The notes beneath the pieces are model-generated. The model ran no database searches. It was not told where the DNA came from and was given only the letters and a program-made list of their open reading frames with translations. DNA of 64,000 nt from Comamonadaceae bacterium ALPHA2B (lineage in GTDB: Bacteria; Pseudomonadota; Gammaproteobacteria; Burkholderiales; Burkholderiaceae_C). This document shows, one piece after another, positions 34,691 through 44,003 of the stretch; the stretch's first letter is position 1, and the number at the start of each line of letters is the position of its first letter. The DNA is taken from the NCBI GenBank assembly GCA_005503065.1, contig SCOE01000006.1, forward strand, positions 178,897-242,896. The letters run 5' to 3'. A program made the translations under genes and the position numbers.

Positions 34691-36490
34691 TCAAGATCTC
34701 GTCTCCATGCCTTCCACCATGAGCCGCAGTCGGCGCGTGCCTTGCCACTCGTCGGCATCAAGCCGGAAGGCCAGCTTCACGCGCGCGGGCAACGGGTCGG
34801 TGTGGCCGAACCAGATGCCGTCGATCGGCTGGCCCTGCAGCCGCAGCTTGAGCGCCAGGTGCTTCTCGCCGACCAGGCGCTGCGAGACGACCTCGACCTC
34901 GTCGCTGAAGGTCGGGGGCGCGAAGCCCTGGCCCCAGACCTCGCGGTGCAGCGTGTCGACCAGGTCGATGCGCAGGTACTCGCGCGCCAGCGGACCGTCG
35001 GTGTCGAGCCGGCGCGTGAGCGTGGCGGCGTCCAGCCATTCGTGCGCGACCTGGGCGAAGGCGCGCTCGAAGGTCTTGAACTGGTCGCGCGCCACGGTGC
35101 AGCCGGCCGCCATCGCATGGCCGCCGAAGCGCAGCAGCACACCGGGATGGCGCTTGGCGACCAGGTCGAGCGCGTCGCGCAGGTGGAAGCCGGGGATCGA
35201 GCGGCCCGAGCCCTTGAGCTCGTGCGACTTGCCGTCGGCAGTGCTGGCGGCGAAGACGAAGGTCGGGCGGTGGTGCAGGTCCTTGATGCGGGAGGCGACG
35301 ATGCCGACCACGCCCTCGTGGAAGTCCACGTCGAACACGCTGATTGCAGAGGGTGGTGTGAATGCAGCCCCCACGCTCCCCGCTGCGCGAGGTTCGCTGC
35401 CCCCCGAGGGGGCGCTCGCCGCCTCGGGGCGGCCCAGCGGCGGCTCGGCTCTCGCGAACAGCGACTCGGCCAGCAGCAGCGCCTGCTCGCGCATGCCGCC
35501 CTCGATGTCGCGCCGCTCGCGGTTGATGCCGTCGAGCGTGCGCGCCAACTCGGCGCAGCGCCCGGCGTCGTCGCTGAGCAGGCACTCGATGCCCAGCGTC
35601 ATGTCGGCCAGGCGGCCGGCGGCGTTGATGCGCGGCCCGAGCGCGAAGCCGAAGTCGAAGGTGGTCGCCGCCTCGGCCTTGCGGCCCGCAGCCTGGAAGA
35701 GGGCCGCCACGCCGTGCGGCAGCGCACCGGCACGGATGCGCTTCAGGCCCTGGGCCACCAGTCGGCGGTTGTTGGCGTCGAGCTTCACCACGTCGGCGAC
35801 GGTGCCCAGCGCCACCAGCGGCAGCAGCGGGTCGAGCTTGGGCTGCACGCCGTTCTGGAACGCCTCGCGTGCCCGCAGTTCCGCCCGCAGCGCGAGCAGC
35901 ACATAGAACATCACGCCCACCCCGGCGATGCTCTTGCTCTCGAACTCGCAGCCCGGCTGGTTGGGGTTCACCAGCACGTCGGCCTCGGGAAGCACGGGCC
36001 CCGGCAGATGGTGGTCGGTGACCAGCACCGTGAGCCCGAGTCCCTTGGCCCTGGCCACCCCCTCGACGCTGGCAATGCCGTTGTCCACGGTGATGAGCAC
36101 GTCGGCGCCAGTGGCGGCCACCCGCTCGGCGATCGGCGGCGTGAGGCCGTAGCCGTCGACCACGCGGTCGGGCACCAGGTAGCTCACGTGCCGCGCGCCC
36201 AGCAGGCGCAGGCCGCGCACCGCGACCGCACAGGCGGTGGCGCCGTCGCAGTCGTAGTCGGCCACCACGCACAGGCGGCGGTCCTCGCGGATCGCGTCGG
36301 CCAACAGCACGGCGGCCTCGCGCGTGCCCTTCATCGTGTCGGGCGGCAGCAGGCGCGCCAGGCCGTCGTCGAGGTCGGCGGCCGACAGCACGCCGCGGGC
36401 CGCATACAGGCGCGCCAGCAGGGGATGCACGCCGGCCTGCTCCAGCGCCCAGGCGCTGCGGGGCGGGATCTCTCTTGCTACTATTTTCAT
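34691..36490 (-). CDS. recJ: Single-stranded-DNA-specific 5'-3' exonuclease RecJ, with repeat-encoded insertion
   Basis: 599 residues. DHH family motifs: VVADYDCDGATACAV, VTDHHLPG and GGHAMAAG (DHHA1). RecJ resects DNA in recombination and mismatch repair, in the cytoplasm. A 40-residue insert (about residues 360-395, APSGGSEPRAAGSVGAAF region) falls between the linker and FHEGVVGIVASRIK, and is encoded by the repeat at 35367-35444. The ATG lies within another repeat at 36477-36526 and overlaps the stop of the upstream gene (ATGA). Confidence 0.93.
   Translation of the reverse strand: MKIVAREIPPRSAWALEQAGVHPLLARLYAARGVLSAADLDDGLARLLPPDTMKGTREAAVLLADAIREDRRLCVVADYDCDGATACAVAVRGLRLLGARHVSYLVPDRVVDGYGLTPPIAERVAATGADVLITVDNGIASVEGVARAKGLGLTVLVTDHHLPGPVLPEADVLVNPNQPGCEFESKSIAGVGVMFYVLLALRAELRAREAFQNGVQPKLDPLLPLVALGTVADVVKLDANNRRLVAQGLKRIRAGALPHGVAALFQAAGRKAEAATTFDFGFALGPRINAAGRLADMTLGIECLLSDDAGRCAELARTLDGINRERRDIEGGMREQALLLAESLFARAEPPLGRPEAASAPSGGSEPRAAGSVGAAFTPPSAISVFDVDFHEGVVGIVASRIKDLHHRPTFVFAASTADGKSHELKGSGRSIPGFHLRDALDLVAKRHPGVLLRFGGHAMAAGCTVARDQFKTFERAFAQVAHEWLDAATLTRRLDTDGPLAREYLRIDLVDTLHREVWGQGFAPPTFSDEVEVVSQRLVGEKHLALKLRLQGQPIDGIWFGHTDPLPARVKLAFRLDADEWQGTRRLRLMVEGMETRS
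35367..35444. repeat. CCCCCGAGGGGGC-type repeat inside recJ
   Basis: Starts GCCCCCACGCTCCC, has CGCTGCGCGAGG, then CTGCCCCCCGAGGGGGCGCT and ends CCTCGGGGCGGCCCAGCGGC. Same order as the copy at 37582 and the reverse complement at 27229. It keeps the recJ frame open. Confidence 0.75.
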
Positions 36491-36526
36491 AGCTGCTCAA
36501 GCACGCTGGACGGGCGCTGGCGGCCG
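36477..36526. repeat. GCTAT-type repeat (copy 2) at the recJ start
   Basis: GCTACTATTTTCATAGC (36477-36493) followed by TGCTCAAGCACGCTGGACGG and GGCGGCC. It contains the recJ ATG and first codons and the stop of the upstream gene. Confidence 0.75.
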
Positions 36527-37464
36527 AAACGGCTCAGCAAACGCTGCACCAGCCCGCGTCGCACGGGCGCCCAGCGCTGTGCGACGCGGTCGCCGCAGAG
36601 CGTGAGGACGACGGCCTCGCCGCGCCGGCTGCGCGCCAGCAGCTCGGCGATGGGGCCGGCATCGAGCGCCTGCCAGGCCTTCGCCCAGGCCTCACCGTCG
36701 TCCTGCAGCGCGGCATCGCGCAGCGATTGGTCGAGCGTCGGCGGCACGGCGGTGGCCGGCGGCGTGGACGGCAGCCGGCCGGTGCCGCTCAGCCAGAAGG
36801 AATTGATCGGCAGCAGGCCCCGTGCGGTCCGCTCGTCGTTCACGCGCGTGGTGTACAGCAGCATCTGCATCTCGTTCTGCAAACGCCGCAGTGGCCGTGC
36901 CGCATCGGACATGGGCAGCCACTGCGCCAGGGGCTGGCCGATGGCGCGGTCCGCCGAGGCGGTGGCCAGCCCGTCGAACAGGGCGCTGCGCGCCAGCCAG
37001 CGGCCGGGCCGCGCGGTGGCGAAGAGCGCGATGCCGTCCTCCTCGAAGAAGGGGCGGGCGGCGGCCAGCAGGGTGTCGGCTTCCGACGGTTCGATCGCCA
37101 TGCGCGCGGGATCGCCCAGCACCACCTCGCTCATGCCGACCTGCCAGTGGCACAGCGTGACCAGGCCCCAGGCCGCGTCCCGCGCGCCGGGCAGGTCGGC
37201 CTGCTGCGCCTCCAGCGCGGCCCAGGGCAGCATGCCGTCGCCGCCGCGCAATCCCATTGCGCGCCCCAATGCGCGCTCGTGCGGGGGGGAGAGGGTGTCA
37301 TCGTCCTGCGCGTCCTCGTCCTGCACGGCCAGGCGGGCCAGCAGGGCTTCGAGCTGCGGCAGCTGCAGCGTGGGCAGCGCGGCGCGGCAGGCCACCGTCA
37401 GGCGGCCGGCGAAGGGGAGGATCAGGGCGTGGGGCGGGCTCGCGTCACCGGGGGAAAGGGACAT
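36487..37464 (-). CDS. Conserved hypothetical protein adjacent to recJ
   Basis: 325 residues from ATG 37464 (a frame reaching 37575 would add Gly/Pro-rich residues). Signatures HALILPFAGRLTVACRAALP, DTLSPPHERALGRAMGL and LPINSFWLSGTGRLP recur, in my recollection, in Burkholderiales proteins next to recJ; some are annotated as putative phosphoglycerate mutases, which I cannot confirm. No signal peptide. Its stop overlaps the recJ ATG (ATGA), suggesting coupled expression. Confidence 0.65.
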   Translation of the reverse strand: MSLSPGDASPPHALILPFAGRLTVACRAALPTLQLPQLEALLARLAVQDEDAQDDDTLSPPHERALGRAMGLRGGDGMLPWAALEAQQADLPGARDAAWGLVTLCHWQVGMSEVVLGDPARMAIEPSEADTLLAAARPFFEEDGIALFATARPGRWLARSALFDGLATASADRAIGQPLAQWLPMSDAARPLRRLQNEMQMLLYTTRVNDERTARGLLPINSFWLSGTGRLPSTPPATAVPPTLDQSLRDAALQDDGEAWAKAWQALDAGPIAELLARSRRGEAVVLTLCGDRVAQRWAPVRRGLVQRLLSRFGRQRPSSVLEQL

Positions 37465-37581
37465 GCCCCTATTGTCGCGCCCGCCATGGGGGCACCCGGG
37501 GGCGATGCCACAATCCCCGCCACCTCCACTGCGGTGGCCGGCGGGCGTTGTGGCCCGGCCGGGTGCCAACGACATGAATAT

Positions 37582-37651
37582 GCCCCCACGCTCATCGCTG
37601 CGCGTATCGCTTCCCCCCGAGGGGGCGCGTCAGTGCCTGCTGGCGGCCGGG
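37582..37651. repeat. CCCCCGAGGGGGC-type repeat upstream of lolC
   Basis: GCCCCCACGCTCATCGCTGC, then TATCGCTTCCCCCCGAGGGG and GCGC. Same family as 35367-35444. It lies 10-80 bases before the lolC start, in the space between the divergent genes. Confidence 0.7.
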
Positions 37652-37661
37652 CATCACTGAC

Positions 37662-38918
37662 ATGCAACTCCCCTACGAACTCCAGCTCGGCTGGCGCTAC
37701 ACCCGGGCCGGCCGGGCGACGCGGCGCAACGGCTTCATCTCCTTCATCTCGGGCGTGTCGATGCTGGGCATCGCGCTCGGGGTGGCAGCGCTCATCATCG
37801 TGCTGTCGGTCATGAACGGCTTCCAGAAGGAAGTGCGCGACCGCATGCTGGGCGTGGTCTCGCACATCGAGATCTTCTCGCGCGACGGCCAGGCCCTGCA
37901 GGACCTGGACGCCATCATGGCCGCCGCGCGCAAGAACCCCGAGGTGGTCGGCGCCGCGCCCTACATCGCCTCGCAGGCCCTGGTGGCGCGCGGAGAGGAC
38001 ATGAAGGGCGTGCTGGCGCGCGGCATCGAGCCCAAGCTCGAGCCCGAGGTCACCGAGTTCAGCAACTCGGCCACCAACGGCGCCCTCGACAAGCTGGTGC
38101 CGGGCGAGTTCGGCATCGTGCTGGGCGGCGAGCTGGCGCGCTCGCTCTTCGTGCGCACGGGCGACCAGGTGACGCTGATCGCGCCGGGCGGCCAGGTCAC
38201 GCCGGCCGGCGTGGTGCCGCGGCTGAAGCAGTTCACCGTGGTGGGCACCTTCGAATCGGGCCACTACGAGTACGACTCGGCGCTGGCGATGATCCACGAG
38301 CAGGACGCGGCCAAGGTGTTCCGGCTCGAGGGGCCGACCGGCATCCGCCTCAAGCTCAAGGACCTGAACATCGCCCGCGAGGTGGCGGACCAGCTCGCGA
38401 CCACGCTGCCGGGTTCCTTCCTCATCCGCGACTGGACGCGCCAGAACAAGACCTGGTTCGCGGCCGTGCAGGTCGAGAAGCGGATGATGTTCATCATCCT
38501 CACGCTGATCGTCGCCGTGGCGGCCTTCAACCTGGTGTCGACGCTGGTGATGACGGTGACCGACAAGCGCGCCGACATCGCCATCCTGCGCACCCTGGGC
38601 GCGAGCCCGAAGAGCATCATGGGCGTGTTCGTGGTGCAGGGCGCGATGGTGGGCGTGATCGGCACGCTGGGCGGGCTCGCGCTGGGGCTGCTGGTGGCCT
38701 TCAACATCGATGTCATCGTGCCCTTCATCGAGCGGCTGCTGCACACCAGCTTCCTGCCGCAGGACATCTACCTCATCAGCCGCATGCCCAGCGACCCGCA
38801 GCGCGGCGACATCATGCCCATCACCATCATCTCGCTCGTGCTCGCCTTCGCGGCCACGCTGTACCCGAGCTGGCGCGCCAGCCGGGTGAATCCGGCGGAG
38901 GCCCTGCGCTATGAGTGA
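37662..38918 (+). CDS. lolC: Lipoprotein-releasing ABC transporter permease, LolC/E family
   Basis: 418 residues. An N-terminal helix ([20 protein letters not shown]) is followed by a large periplasmic domain (about residues 50-270) and three C-terminal helices (from about 275), the FtsX-type topology of LolC and Lol[10 protein letters not shown] ends the protein, as usual. It extracts lipoproteins from the inner membrane with LolD. Only one lolC/E gene is present, as is typical of many betaproteobacteria. Confidence 0.93.
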   Translation: MQLPYELQLGWRYTRAGRATRRNGFISFISGVSMLGIALGVAALIIVLSVMNGFQKEVRDRMLGVVSHIEIFSRDGQALQDLDAIMAAARKNPEVVGAAPYIASQALVARGEDMKGVLARGIEPKLEPEVTEFSNSATNGALDKLVPGEFGIVLGGELARSLFVRTGDQVTLIAPGGQVTPAGVVPRLKQFTVVGTFESGHYEYDSALAMIHEQDAAKVFRLEGPTGIRLKLKDLNIAREVADQLATTLPGSFLIRDWTRQNKTWFAAVQVEKRMMFIILTLIVAVAAFNLVSTLVMTVTDKRADIAILRTLGASPKSIMGVFVVQGAMVGVIGTLGGLALGLLVAFNIDVIVPFIERLLHTSFLPQDIYLISRMPSDPQRGDIMPITIISLVLAFAATLYPSWRASRVNPAEALRYE

Positions 38919-39597
38919 TCCACGGAAGGTCGTCCTCGAAGCCAGTGGCCTCACCAAGCGATTCCACGAAGGCCGCATCGACCTCACGGTGCTGCACGGC
39001 ATCGACCTGGACGTGCGCGCCGGCGAGACGCTGGCCATCGTCGGCGCCTCGGGCTCGGGCAAGAGCACGCTGCTGCACCTCATGGGCGGATTGGACGCGC
39101 CCACGGCCGGCACCCTCACGCTGATGGGGCAGGCCTTCGCTCGGCTCGACCCGGCCGCGCAGGGCCGGTTGCGCAACCAGCACCTGGGCTTCGTCTACCA
39201 GTTCCACCACCTGCTGCCGGAGTTCAGCGCGCTCGACAACGTCGCGATGCCGCTGCGCATCCGCCGCCAGACCGCGTACGAGGCGCACGAGGCCGCCCGC
39301 GCCATCCTGGCCGCCGTGGGCCTGGGCCAGCGCGTGCAGCACCGCCCGGCCGAGCTGTCGGGCGGCGAGCGCCAGCGGGTGGCCATCGCGCGCGCGCTGG
39401 TCACGCAGCCGGCCTGCGTGCTGGCCGACGAGCCCACCGGCAACCTGGACCGCGCGACGGCCGACGGCGTCTTCGCGCTGATGCTGCAGCTGGCCCGCGA
39501 GCGCGGCACCGCCTTCGTGATGGTCACGCACGACGATGCGCTGGCGGCGCGCTGCGACCGGCAACTGCGGCTGGTCGAGGGGCGGCTGGCCGGCTGA
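38911..39597 (+). CDS. lolD: Lipoprotein-releasing ABC transporter ATPase LolD
   Basis: 228 residues. Walker A is [17 protein letters not shown], the signature [15 protein letters not shown], Walker [13 protein letters not shown] and the His switch VMVTHDDA. LolD-type [19 protein letters not shown] stretch is present. The start overlaps the lolC end by eight bases, so the two are coupled. Confidence 0.95.
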   Translation: MSDPRKVVLEASGLTKRFHEGRIDLTVLHGIDLDVRAGETLAIVGASGSGKSTLLHLMGGLDAPTAGTLTLMGQAFARLDPAAQGRLRNQHLGFVYQFHHLLPEFSALDNVAMPLRIRRQTAYEAHEAARAILAAVGLGQRVQHRPAELSGGERQRVAIARALVTQPACVLADEPTGNLDRATADGVFALMLQLARERGTAFVMVTHDDALAARCDRQLRLVEGRLAG

Positions 39598-39757
39598 CGG
39601 GCGGAGCGCGCCGCTTCGAGAAGGCATCGCGTCGATCGTCACGAATGTGACGAATTTCGCCGCAGCCCAATGTGGGCGGGCGCTGGCGGCCGATTGCACT
39701 TCGGGATTGATGGCACGTTCGGGCCGCTCCGGCGCCCGGCGGCACTACGATGGCGTG

Positions 39758-40249
39758 ATGCCCGAACCGACCCACGTGCCCGCGACGCAACCGGCCGGCC
39801 CGCCATCGACAAGTCGGTCGGCGTCCGCCGGACCGCCCACGACCTCGCACGCGGCTTTCCTGCCGCTGCGCCTGCCGCCCGGCGTCGACCTGCGTCGCGC
39901 GCTGGAGGCAGCTGCCGCCGGCTTCGCGCCCGAGGGTTGTTTCGTGGTGAGCGGCATCGGCAGCCTGCAGGATGCACAGCTGCGGCTGGCCGCCCACGAC
40001 GAGGCCACCTGCTTCGACGGGCCGTGGGAGATCCTGAGCCTGGCCGGCACGCTCACGCGCGACGGGGCGCACCTGCACATCGCGCTGTCCGGCGGGCGGG
40101 GGCAGGTGGTGGGCGGCCACCTCGTGCACGGCAACCGGGTGCGCACGACGGCCGAGGTGCTGCTGTGCCGCCCGGCGGGCTGGGTGCTGGGGCGCGGCCG
40201 CGATGCCGCAACCGGCTACGACGAGTTGCAGGTCCGCCGCTCGCCGTGA
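39758..40249 (+). CDS. PPC (DUF296) domain protein
   Basis: 163 residues from ATG 39758. Family motifs: VVSGIGSLQDAQLRLA and GGHLVHGNRVRTTAEVLLCR, with a conserved Gly-Gly-His. PPC domains form trimers and occur alone in bacteria; the function is unknown. A Pro/Ser-rich N-terminal stretch (residues 1-30) is probably disordered. Confidence 0.85.
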   Translation: MPEPTHVPATQPAGPPSTSRSASAGPPTTSHAAFLPLRLPPGVDLRRALEAAAAGFAPEGCFVVSGIGSLQDAQLRLAAHDEATCFDGPWEILSLAGTLTRDGAHLHIALSGGRGQVVGGHLVHGNRVRTTAEVLLCRPAGWVLGRGRDAATGYDELQVRRSP

Positions 40250-40265
40250 GGCGGGCATCGGATCC

Positions 40266-40314
40266 GCTATCGAATTCGTAGCAAGCACCGCAGGCTGGAC
40301 GGGCATCGGCGGCC
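40266..40314. repeat. GCTAT-type repeat (copy 3) between convergent genes
   Basis: GCTATCGAATTCGTAGC (40266-40282) followed by AAGCACCGCAGGCTGGACGG and GGCGGCC. It lies between the convergent PPC gene and yacG and could act as a bidirectional terminator-like hairpin. Confidence 0.75.
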
Positions 40315-40342
40315 GATCCGGTTCCGAAACTGCGCGCCTGGG

Positions 40343-40549
40343 CTATTGCGCCTTGGGATCGCCGAAGAGGCTGTCTTCCGGCGGGGCCTCGGTCGGCATG
40401 CGGAACTGTTCGCTGGCCCAGGCGCCCAGGTCGATGCCCTTGCAGCGCGCGCTGCAGAACGGGCGGTAGGGGTTGTCGGCGGCGTAGCGGGCGTCTTGGC
40501 CGCACGCGGGGCAGGGGACGGTGCGCACGGCACCGGCCTTGGAGTTCAT
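40343..40549 (-). CDS. yacG: DNA gyrase inhibitor YacG
   Basis: 68 residues. A four-Cys zinc finger, CPACG and FCSARCK, is followed by [15 protein letters not shown], the family fingerprint. It binds and inhibits gyrase. Part of the conserved coaE-zapD-yacG run, here interrupted. Confidence 0.92.
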   Translation of the reverse strand: MNSKAGAVRTVPCPACGQDARYAADNPYRPFCSARCKGIDLGAWASEQFRMPTEAPPEDSLFGDPKAQ

Positions 40550-40580
40550 TGGACGACCCTCCGGAGCGCCCGAGCGGGGC

Positions 40581-41336
40581 TCAGGCGCACAGCGTCAGCT
40601 CGAACGGTGCATCCTCCGTGCTGGGATGCAGTTTGTCGTCGGCCTCGTGGCGCATCAGGCGCACCGACACCATGAGGCGGTTGCCGCTGATCTCGGGCAC
40701 CAGGCCGAGGGCCGGGTCGATGCGCAGGCGCAGCAGCTGGAAGCTGCGGCCCTGCGGCAGGGTCTGCTGGAACTGGCCGCCGGCCGCCATGACCTTGTAG
40801 GGCACGTCGGCGTCGCGCAGCAGCTTGAGCAGGAGGAAGACCGCTTCGGCCAGGGGCGCCAGCGTGGATGCCCAGCGTTCCAGGTCCTGGCGGCGGCTGG
40901 CGCTGCTGCGGTGCTGCCAGGCGTAGTACGCCGGCAGGTCGAATTCGCAGGTGCCGGCGGGAATGCCGACGCGGCTGCGAACGCCCATGAGCCATTCGTT
41001 CTCGGTGAGCGCCTGCCCGGCCTTGCCCGGCATCGCGTTGAGGGTGGCGAAGTTGCGTTCGAGCTGGCCGATGACCTGGTCGAGCACCGACTCCTGGATG
41101 GCCGGGTTGCCGCGGTAGCCGTTGAACACGGCCTTGTGCTTGTCGAGGTCGCGCAGGACGTCGGCCTTGAGGTCGGCGCGCGCTGCGACGTCCATGATCT
41201 CGAAGATGGTGACCACCGCGTAGTGGTGGCTCAGCGCCGAGTCGGCCGCCACCAGCTCGCCGAGCCGGCGAAAGAGGTGCTCCAGCCGCAGATAGGTCCG
41301 GATGCGCTCGTTGAAGGGGTACTCGTAGAGGATCAC
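40581..41336 (-). CDS. zapD: Cell division protein ZapD
   Basis: 251 residues. It begins [20 protein letters not shown] and contains GAGTCEF-like spacing ([17 protein letters not shown]) and the later [11 protein letters not shown]. ZapD bundles FtsZ at the division site. Normally next to coaE; here an O-acetylation gene pair separates them. Confidence 0.93.
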   Translation of the reverse strand: MILYEYPFNERIRTYLRLEHLFRRLGELVAADSALSHHYAVVTIFEIMDVAARADLKADVLRDLDKHKAVFNGYRGNPAIQESVLDQVIGQLERNFATLNAMPGKAGQALTENEWLMGVRSRVGIPAGTCEFDLPAYYAWQHRSSASRRQDLERWASTLAPLAEAVFLLLKLLRDADVPYKVMAAGGQFQQTLPQGRSFQLLRLRIDPALGLVPEISGNRLMVSVRLMRHEADDKLHPSTEDAPFELTLCA

Positions 41337-41372
41337 GCGTGAACCGGAGAAGCCGGTACAACCATCATAGCG

Positions 41373-42398
41373 TCAAGGCCCCTTGGGTCGAGGTTCGGGC
41401 AGCCGCTTGCGCACCTCGCCCAGCATCAGGTCCCCGAGCGCCAGCTGCCCATGCATCGACAGGTGCGTGTCATTGGGGAAATAGAAGTCCATGATGCGGC
41501 CTTTTTCCCGCGCCGCGAACGCGAAGAGATCGGGTCCCAGGCCACTTCCGTTGAAGGCGGACACGAAGTCGGCGGAGTGCGCCGGGTCGATGTAGACCGT
41601 GGTCTTGTTGGGAATCACCATCCACAGCAGCGGGACTTTCCCGTGCTGCCGGTCGAAGCTCGCCATGCGTTCCGCGTCGACGCGTGCGAGGGGGCCGTTG
41701 TCATCGTCCTCTCCGAAGAAGAGCGCCTTTTCGCACAGCCGATGGCTGAAGTACTGGCATCCGTCCTTCACCGGGCGCGCGATGGTGCGGAAATCGGCGG
41801 TGACCGCATCGGGCGCCCGCTTGATCTTCTGCGTGTTGCGAAAGGTGGCGAAACCGGTCGTGAGCGGCACGCCGGTGTTCCATTCGAACGTCGGCAGGTG
41901 CTCGAGCGGGGGCAGGAAGGGCTGGTTGTGCGCTTCCAGCTTGCCGGCGGTCAACTGGCACTCCGAGGATTTCTTCATGCGCTCGGACAGCAGGCGCTCG
42001 ACGCTCTCGATGATCACCAGGCGGCCGCGAAAGCCGGCTCGCTGCAGCCATGCATCGAAATCGGCGCACAGCGCGTCGTTGTACTGGCCCCAGAACGTGG
42101 TGGCGACGGTGTAGCCGTTGCGGATCAGCGCGGACTGCCAGCGGTGCGTCATCGAGAAGCTGTCGCCGATCACCAGGATGTCGGCCTGGTCGATCGGAGT
42201 GCCCTGGAGTTGCTCGGGCGGCACTTTCGGCGGCGGCTTCCTCCATCCGAACTCGGCTTCGGACACGTGGCCCAGGCGCGAGAGGTCGCCATAGGGCCGC
42301 TGTGTGAAGAGGGTGAGCAGCAGCATGCCGCAGACGACGACGAAGCCGGCGAAGTAGGTGATGAGCCAGGCAGAGGCAGGACTTGTGCGGGACGACAT
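41373..42398 (-). CDS. SGNH/AlgJ-like acetyl hydrolase-transferase domain protein
   Basis: 341 residues. An N-terminal signal anchor (residues 12-33) is followed by a periplasmic SGNH fold. The catalytic Ser lies in LVIGDSFSMTH and the Asp-His pair in FPNDTHLSMHG. Resembles AlgJ/AlgX/WssI-type partners that transfer acetyl groups to exported polysaccharide. It starts six bases after the MBOAT stop, so the two form one unit. Confidence 0.8.
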   Translation of the reverse strand: MSSRTSPASAWLITYFAGFVVVCGMLLLTLFTQRPYGDLSRLGHVSEAEFGWRKPPPKVPPEQLQGTPIDQADILVIGDSFSMTHRWQSALIRNGYTVATTFWGQYNDALCADFDAWLQRAGFRGRLVIIESVERLLSERMKKSSECQLTAGKLEAHNQPFLPPLEHLPTFEWNTGVPLTTGFATFRNTQKIKRAPDAVTADFRTIARPVKDGCQYFSHRLCEKALFFGEDDDNGPLARVDAERMASFDRQHGKVPLLWMVIPNKTTVYIDPAHSADFVSAFNGSGLGPDLFAFAAREKGRIMDFYFPNDTHLSMHGQLALGDLMLGEVRKRLPEPRPKGP

Positions 42399-42404
42399 CT
42401 CGGC

Positions 42405-43907
42405 TCAGAACTGGAAGTACAGGAAGGGGCTGAAATTGCCCAGCTTGGAGACGCTGAAACCGAACAGCAGCACGGCGACCAGCGCCATCACTACGGTGAA
42501 GATGCGCGACAGCATGGGACGGCCCTTGAGGGCTTCTGCCTCGGGCACCCAACGGATCAGCGAAATCGTGGGCGGCAATGCCAGGGCGATGAAAAGGCCT
42601 GCGATGAGGGTGTGGAAGAAGTCGTTCTTGCGCAGCGTCGGCATCGTCGCGTATTCCTTGAACGTGGTGAGCGCAGTGCCATTCATGCCAAGCATGCCTT
42701 CGTAGATCCGCATTGCCGCACCTGTGCTTTCGGCCCGGAAGACCACCCACGCCACCATGACGCAGACGAAGGTGAGCAGCCAGCCCAGCAGCTTGCCGAG
42801 ATGCCCTGGCTTGGCGCTGCTGCCGCGCCTCACCAATGAATTCCAGAAATGGTTGACGATGAGGAAGGCGCCGTGCAGCGCACCCCAGATGACGAATGTC
42901 CATGCCGCGCCGTGCCAGAGGCCGCCCAGCAGCATCGTGAGGAACAGGTTGATGTGGCGGCGAGCAGGTCCCTTGCGGTTTCCCCCGAGCGGGATGTAGA
43001 GGTAATCGCGCAGGAAGGTGGACAGGGAGATGTGCCAGCGCCGCCAGAATTCGATGATGTTGATCGACTTGTACGGCGAGTTGAAGTTCAACGGCAACCG
43101 GATGCCAAAGCACAGCGACAGCCCGATCGCCATGTCCGAATAGCCCGAGAAGTCGAAATAGATCTGCAGCGTGTAGGCAAGCACACCGAACCACGCGGTG
43201 TAGAGCCCCGGTGCAATGCCCTGATGGGCACCATGGAAGACCAGGTCTGCATACTGGCCGATCGGATCGGCGATGAGCAGTTTCTTGGCAAGGCCGAAGC
43301 TGAAGATGGCCAGGCCCTGCGCCAGGTGGTTGCCGTTGATCCGGTACGTCGCGTTGTTGGCGAACTGCGGCATCATCTGCGCGTGATGCAGCACCGGCCC
43401 CGCGATCAGGTGCGGGAAGTAGGTGACGAACAGCACGTAGTGGACAAAGCTGCGCTCCCGGACCTTGCCCTGCCAGCAGTCGACCAGGAACGCGATCTGC
43501 GTGAAGGTGTAGAAGGAAATGCCAATGGGCAGCACCACATGCAGGAGAGGCAGTGGCTTGATGCCGGCCGCGGACAGGCCTTCATTGATATTGCCGATGA
43601 AGAAGTCGGCGTACTTGAAGACGCCCAGCACCACGAGGTTGATGGTCAGGGCAATGATCAGCATCCGCTTTCGACCCGCGTCCGAGCGTTCTGGCTGCGG
43701 CGTAAGACGAAGGCCGAACCAGTAGTTCATGCAGATCGACGCCAGCAAGAGCGGCAAGGCCTCGACGCTCCACCATCCGTAGAAGAACAGGGAGGCAAGT
43801 GCGAGAAAGCCTGCTGCTGCCCTTGTGTTGCGCCATCCGATCAGGAAGAAGCCGACCAGGACGATCGGAAAGTAGGCGAAGATGAACGCGTAGGAGTTGA
43901 ACAGCAT
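42405..43907 (-). CDS. MBOAT-family O-acyltransferase, AlgI-like
   Basis: 500 residues with about 10 membrane helices. The active His lies in LLGGLWHGAAWTFVIWGALHG and the stretch WRRWHISLSTFLRDYLYIPLG is the MBOAT signature. It moves acetyl groups across the inner membrane to acceptors such as alginate or cellulose. No alginate polymerase or exporter gene is seen nearby, so the polymer is unknown. The DNA is visibly less GC-rich than its flanks, by eye. Confidence 0.9.
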   Translation of the reverse strand: MLFNSYAFIFAYFPIVLVGFFLIGWRNTRAAAGFLALASLFFYGWWSVEALPLLLASICMNYWFGLRLTPQPERSDAGRKRMLIIALTINLVVLGVFKYADFFIGNINEGLSAAGIKPLPLLHVVLPIGISFYTFTQIAFLVDCWQGKVRERSFVHYVLFVTYFPHLIAGPVLHHAQMMPQFANNATYRINGNHLAQGLAIFSFGLAKKLLIADPIGQYADLVFHGAHQGIAPGLYTAWFGVLAYTLQIYFDFSGYSDMAIGLSLCFGIRLPLNFNSPYKSINIIEFWRRWHISLSTFLRDYLYIPLGGNRKGPARRHINLFLTMLLGGLWHGAAWTFVIWGALHGAFLIVNHFWNSLVRRGSSAKPGHLGKLLGWLLTFVCVMVAWVVFRAESTGAAMRIYEGMLGMNGTALTTFKEYATMPTLRKNDFFHTLIAGLFIALALPPTISLIRWVPEAEALKGRPMLSRIFTVVMALVAVLLFGFSVSKLGNFSPFLYFQF

Positions 43908-44003
43908 CTTGGGAAGCGCGAGTCGCGGGATCTGCGTGCCTGCGCTGTCTTCTTGTTGGCGGGGTCCGCCAGAGGTGGCGGTGCGCGTGCGGCGAACGCG
44001 CGA

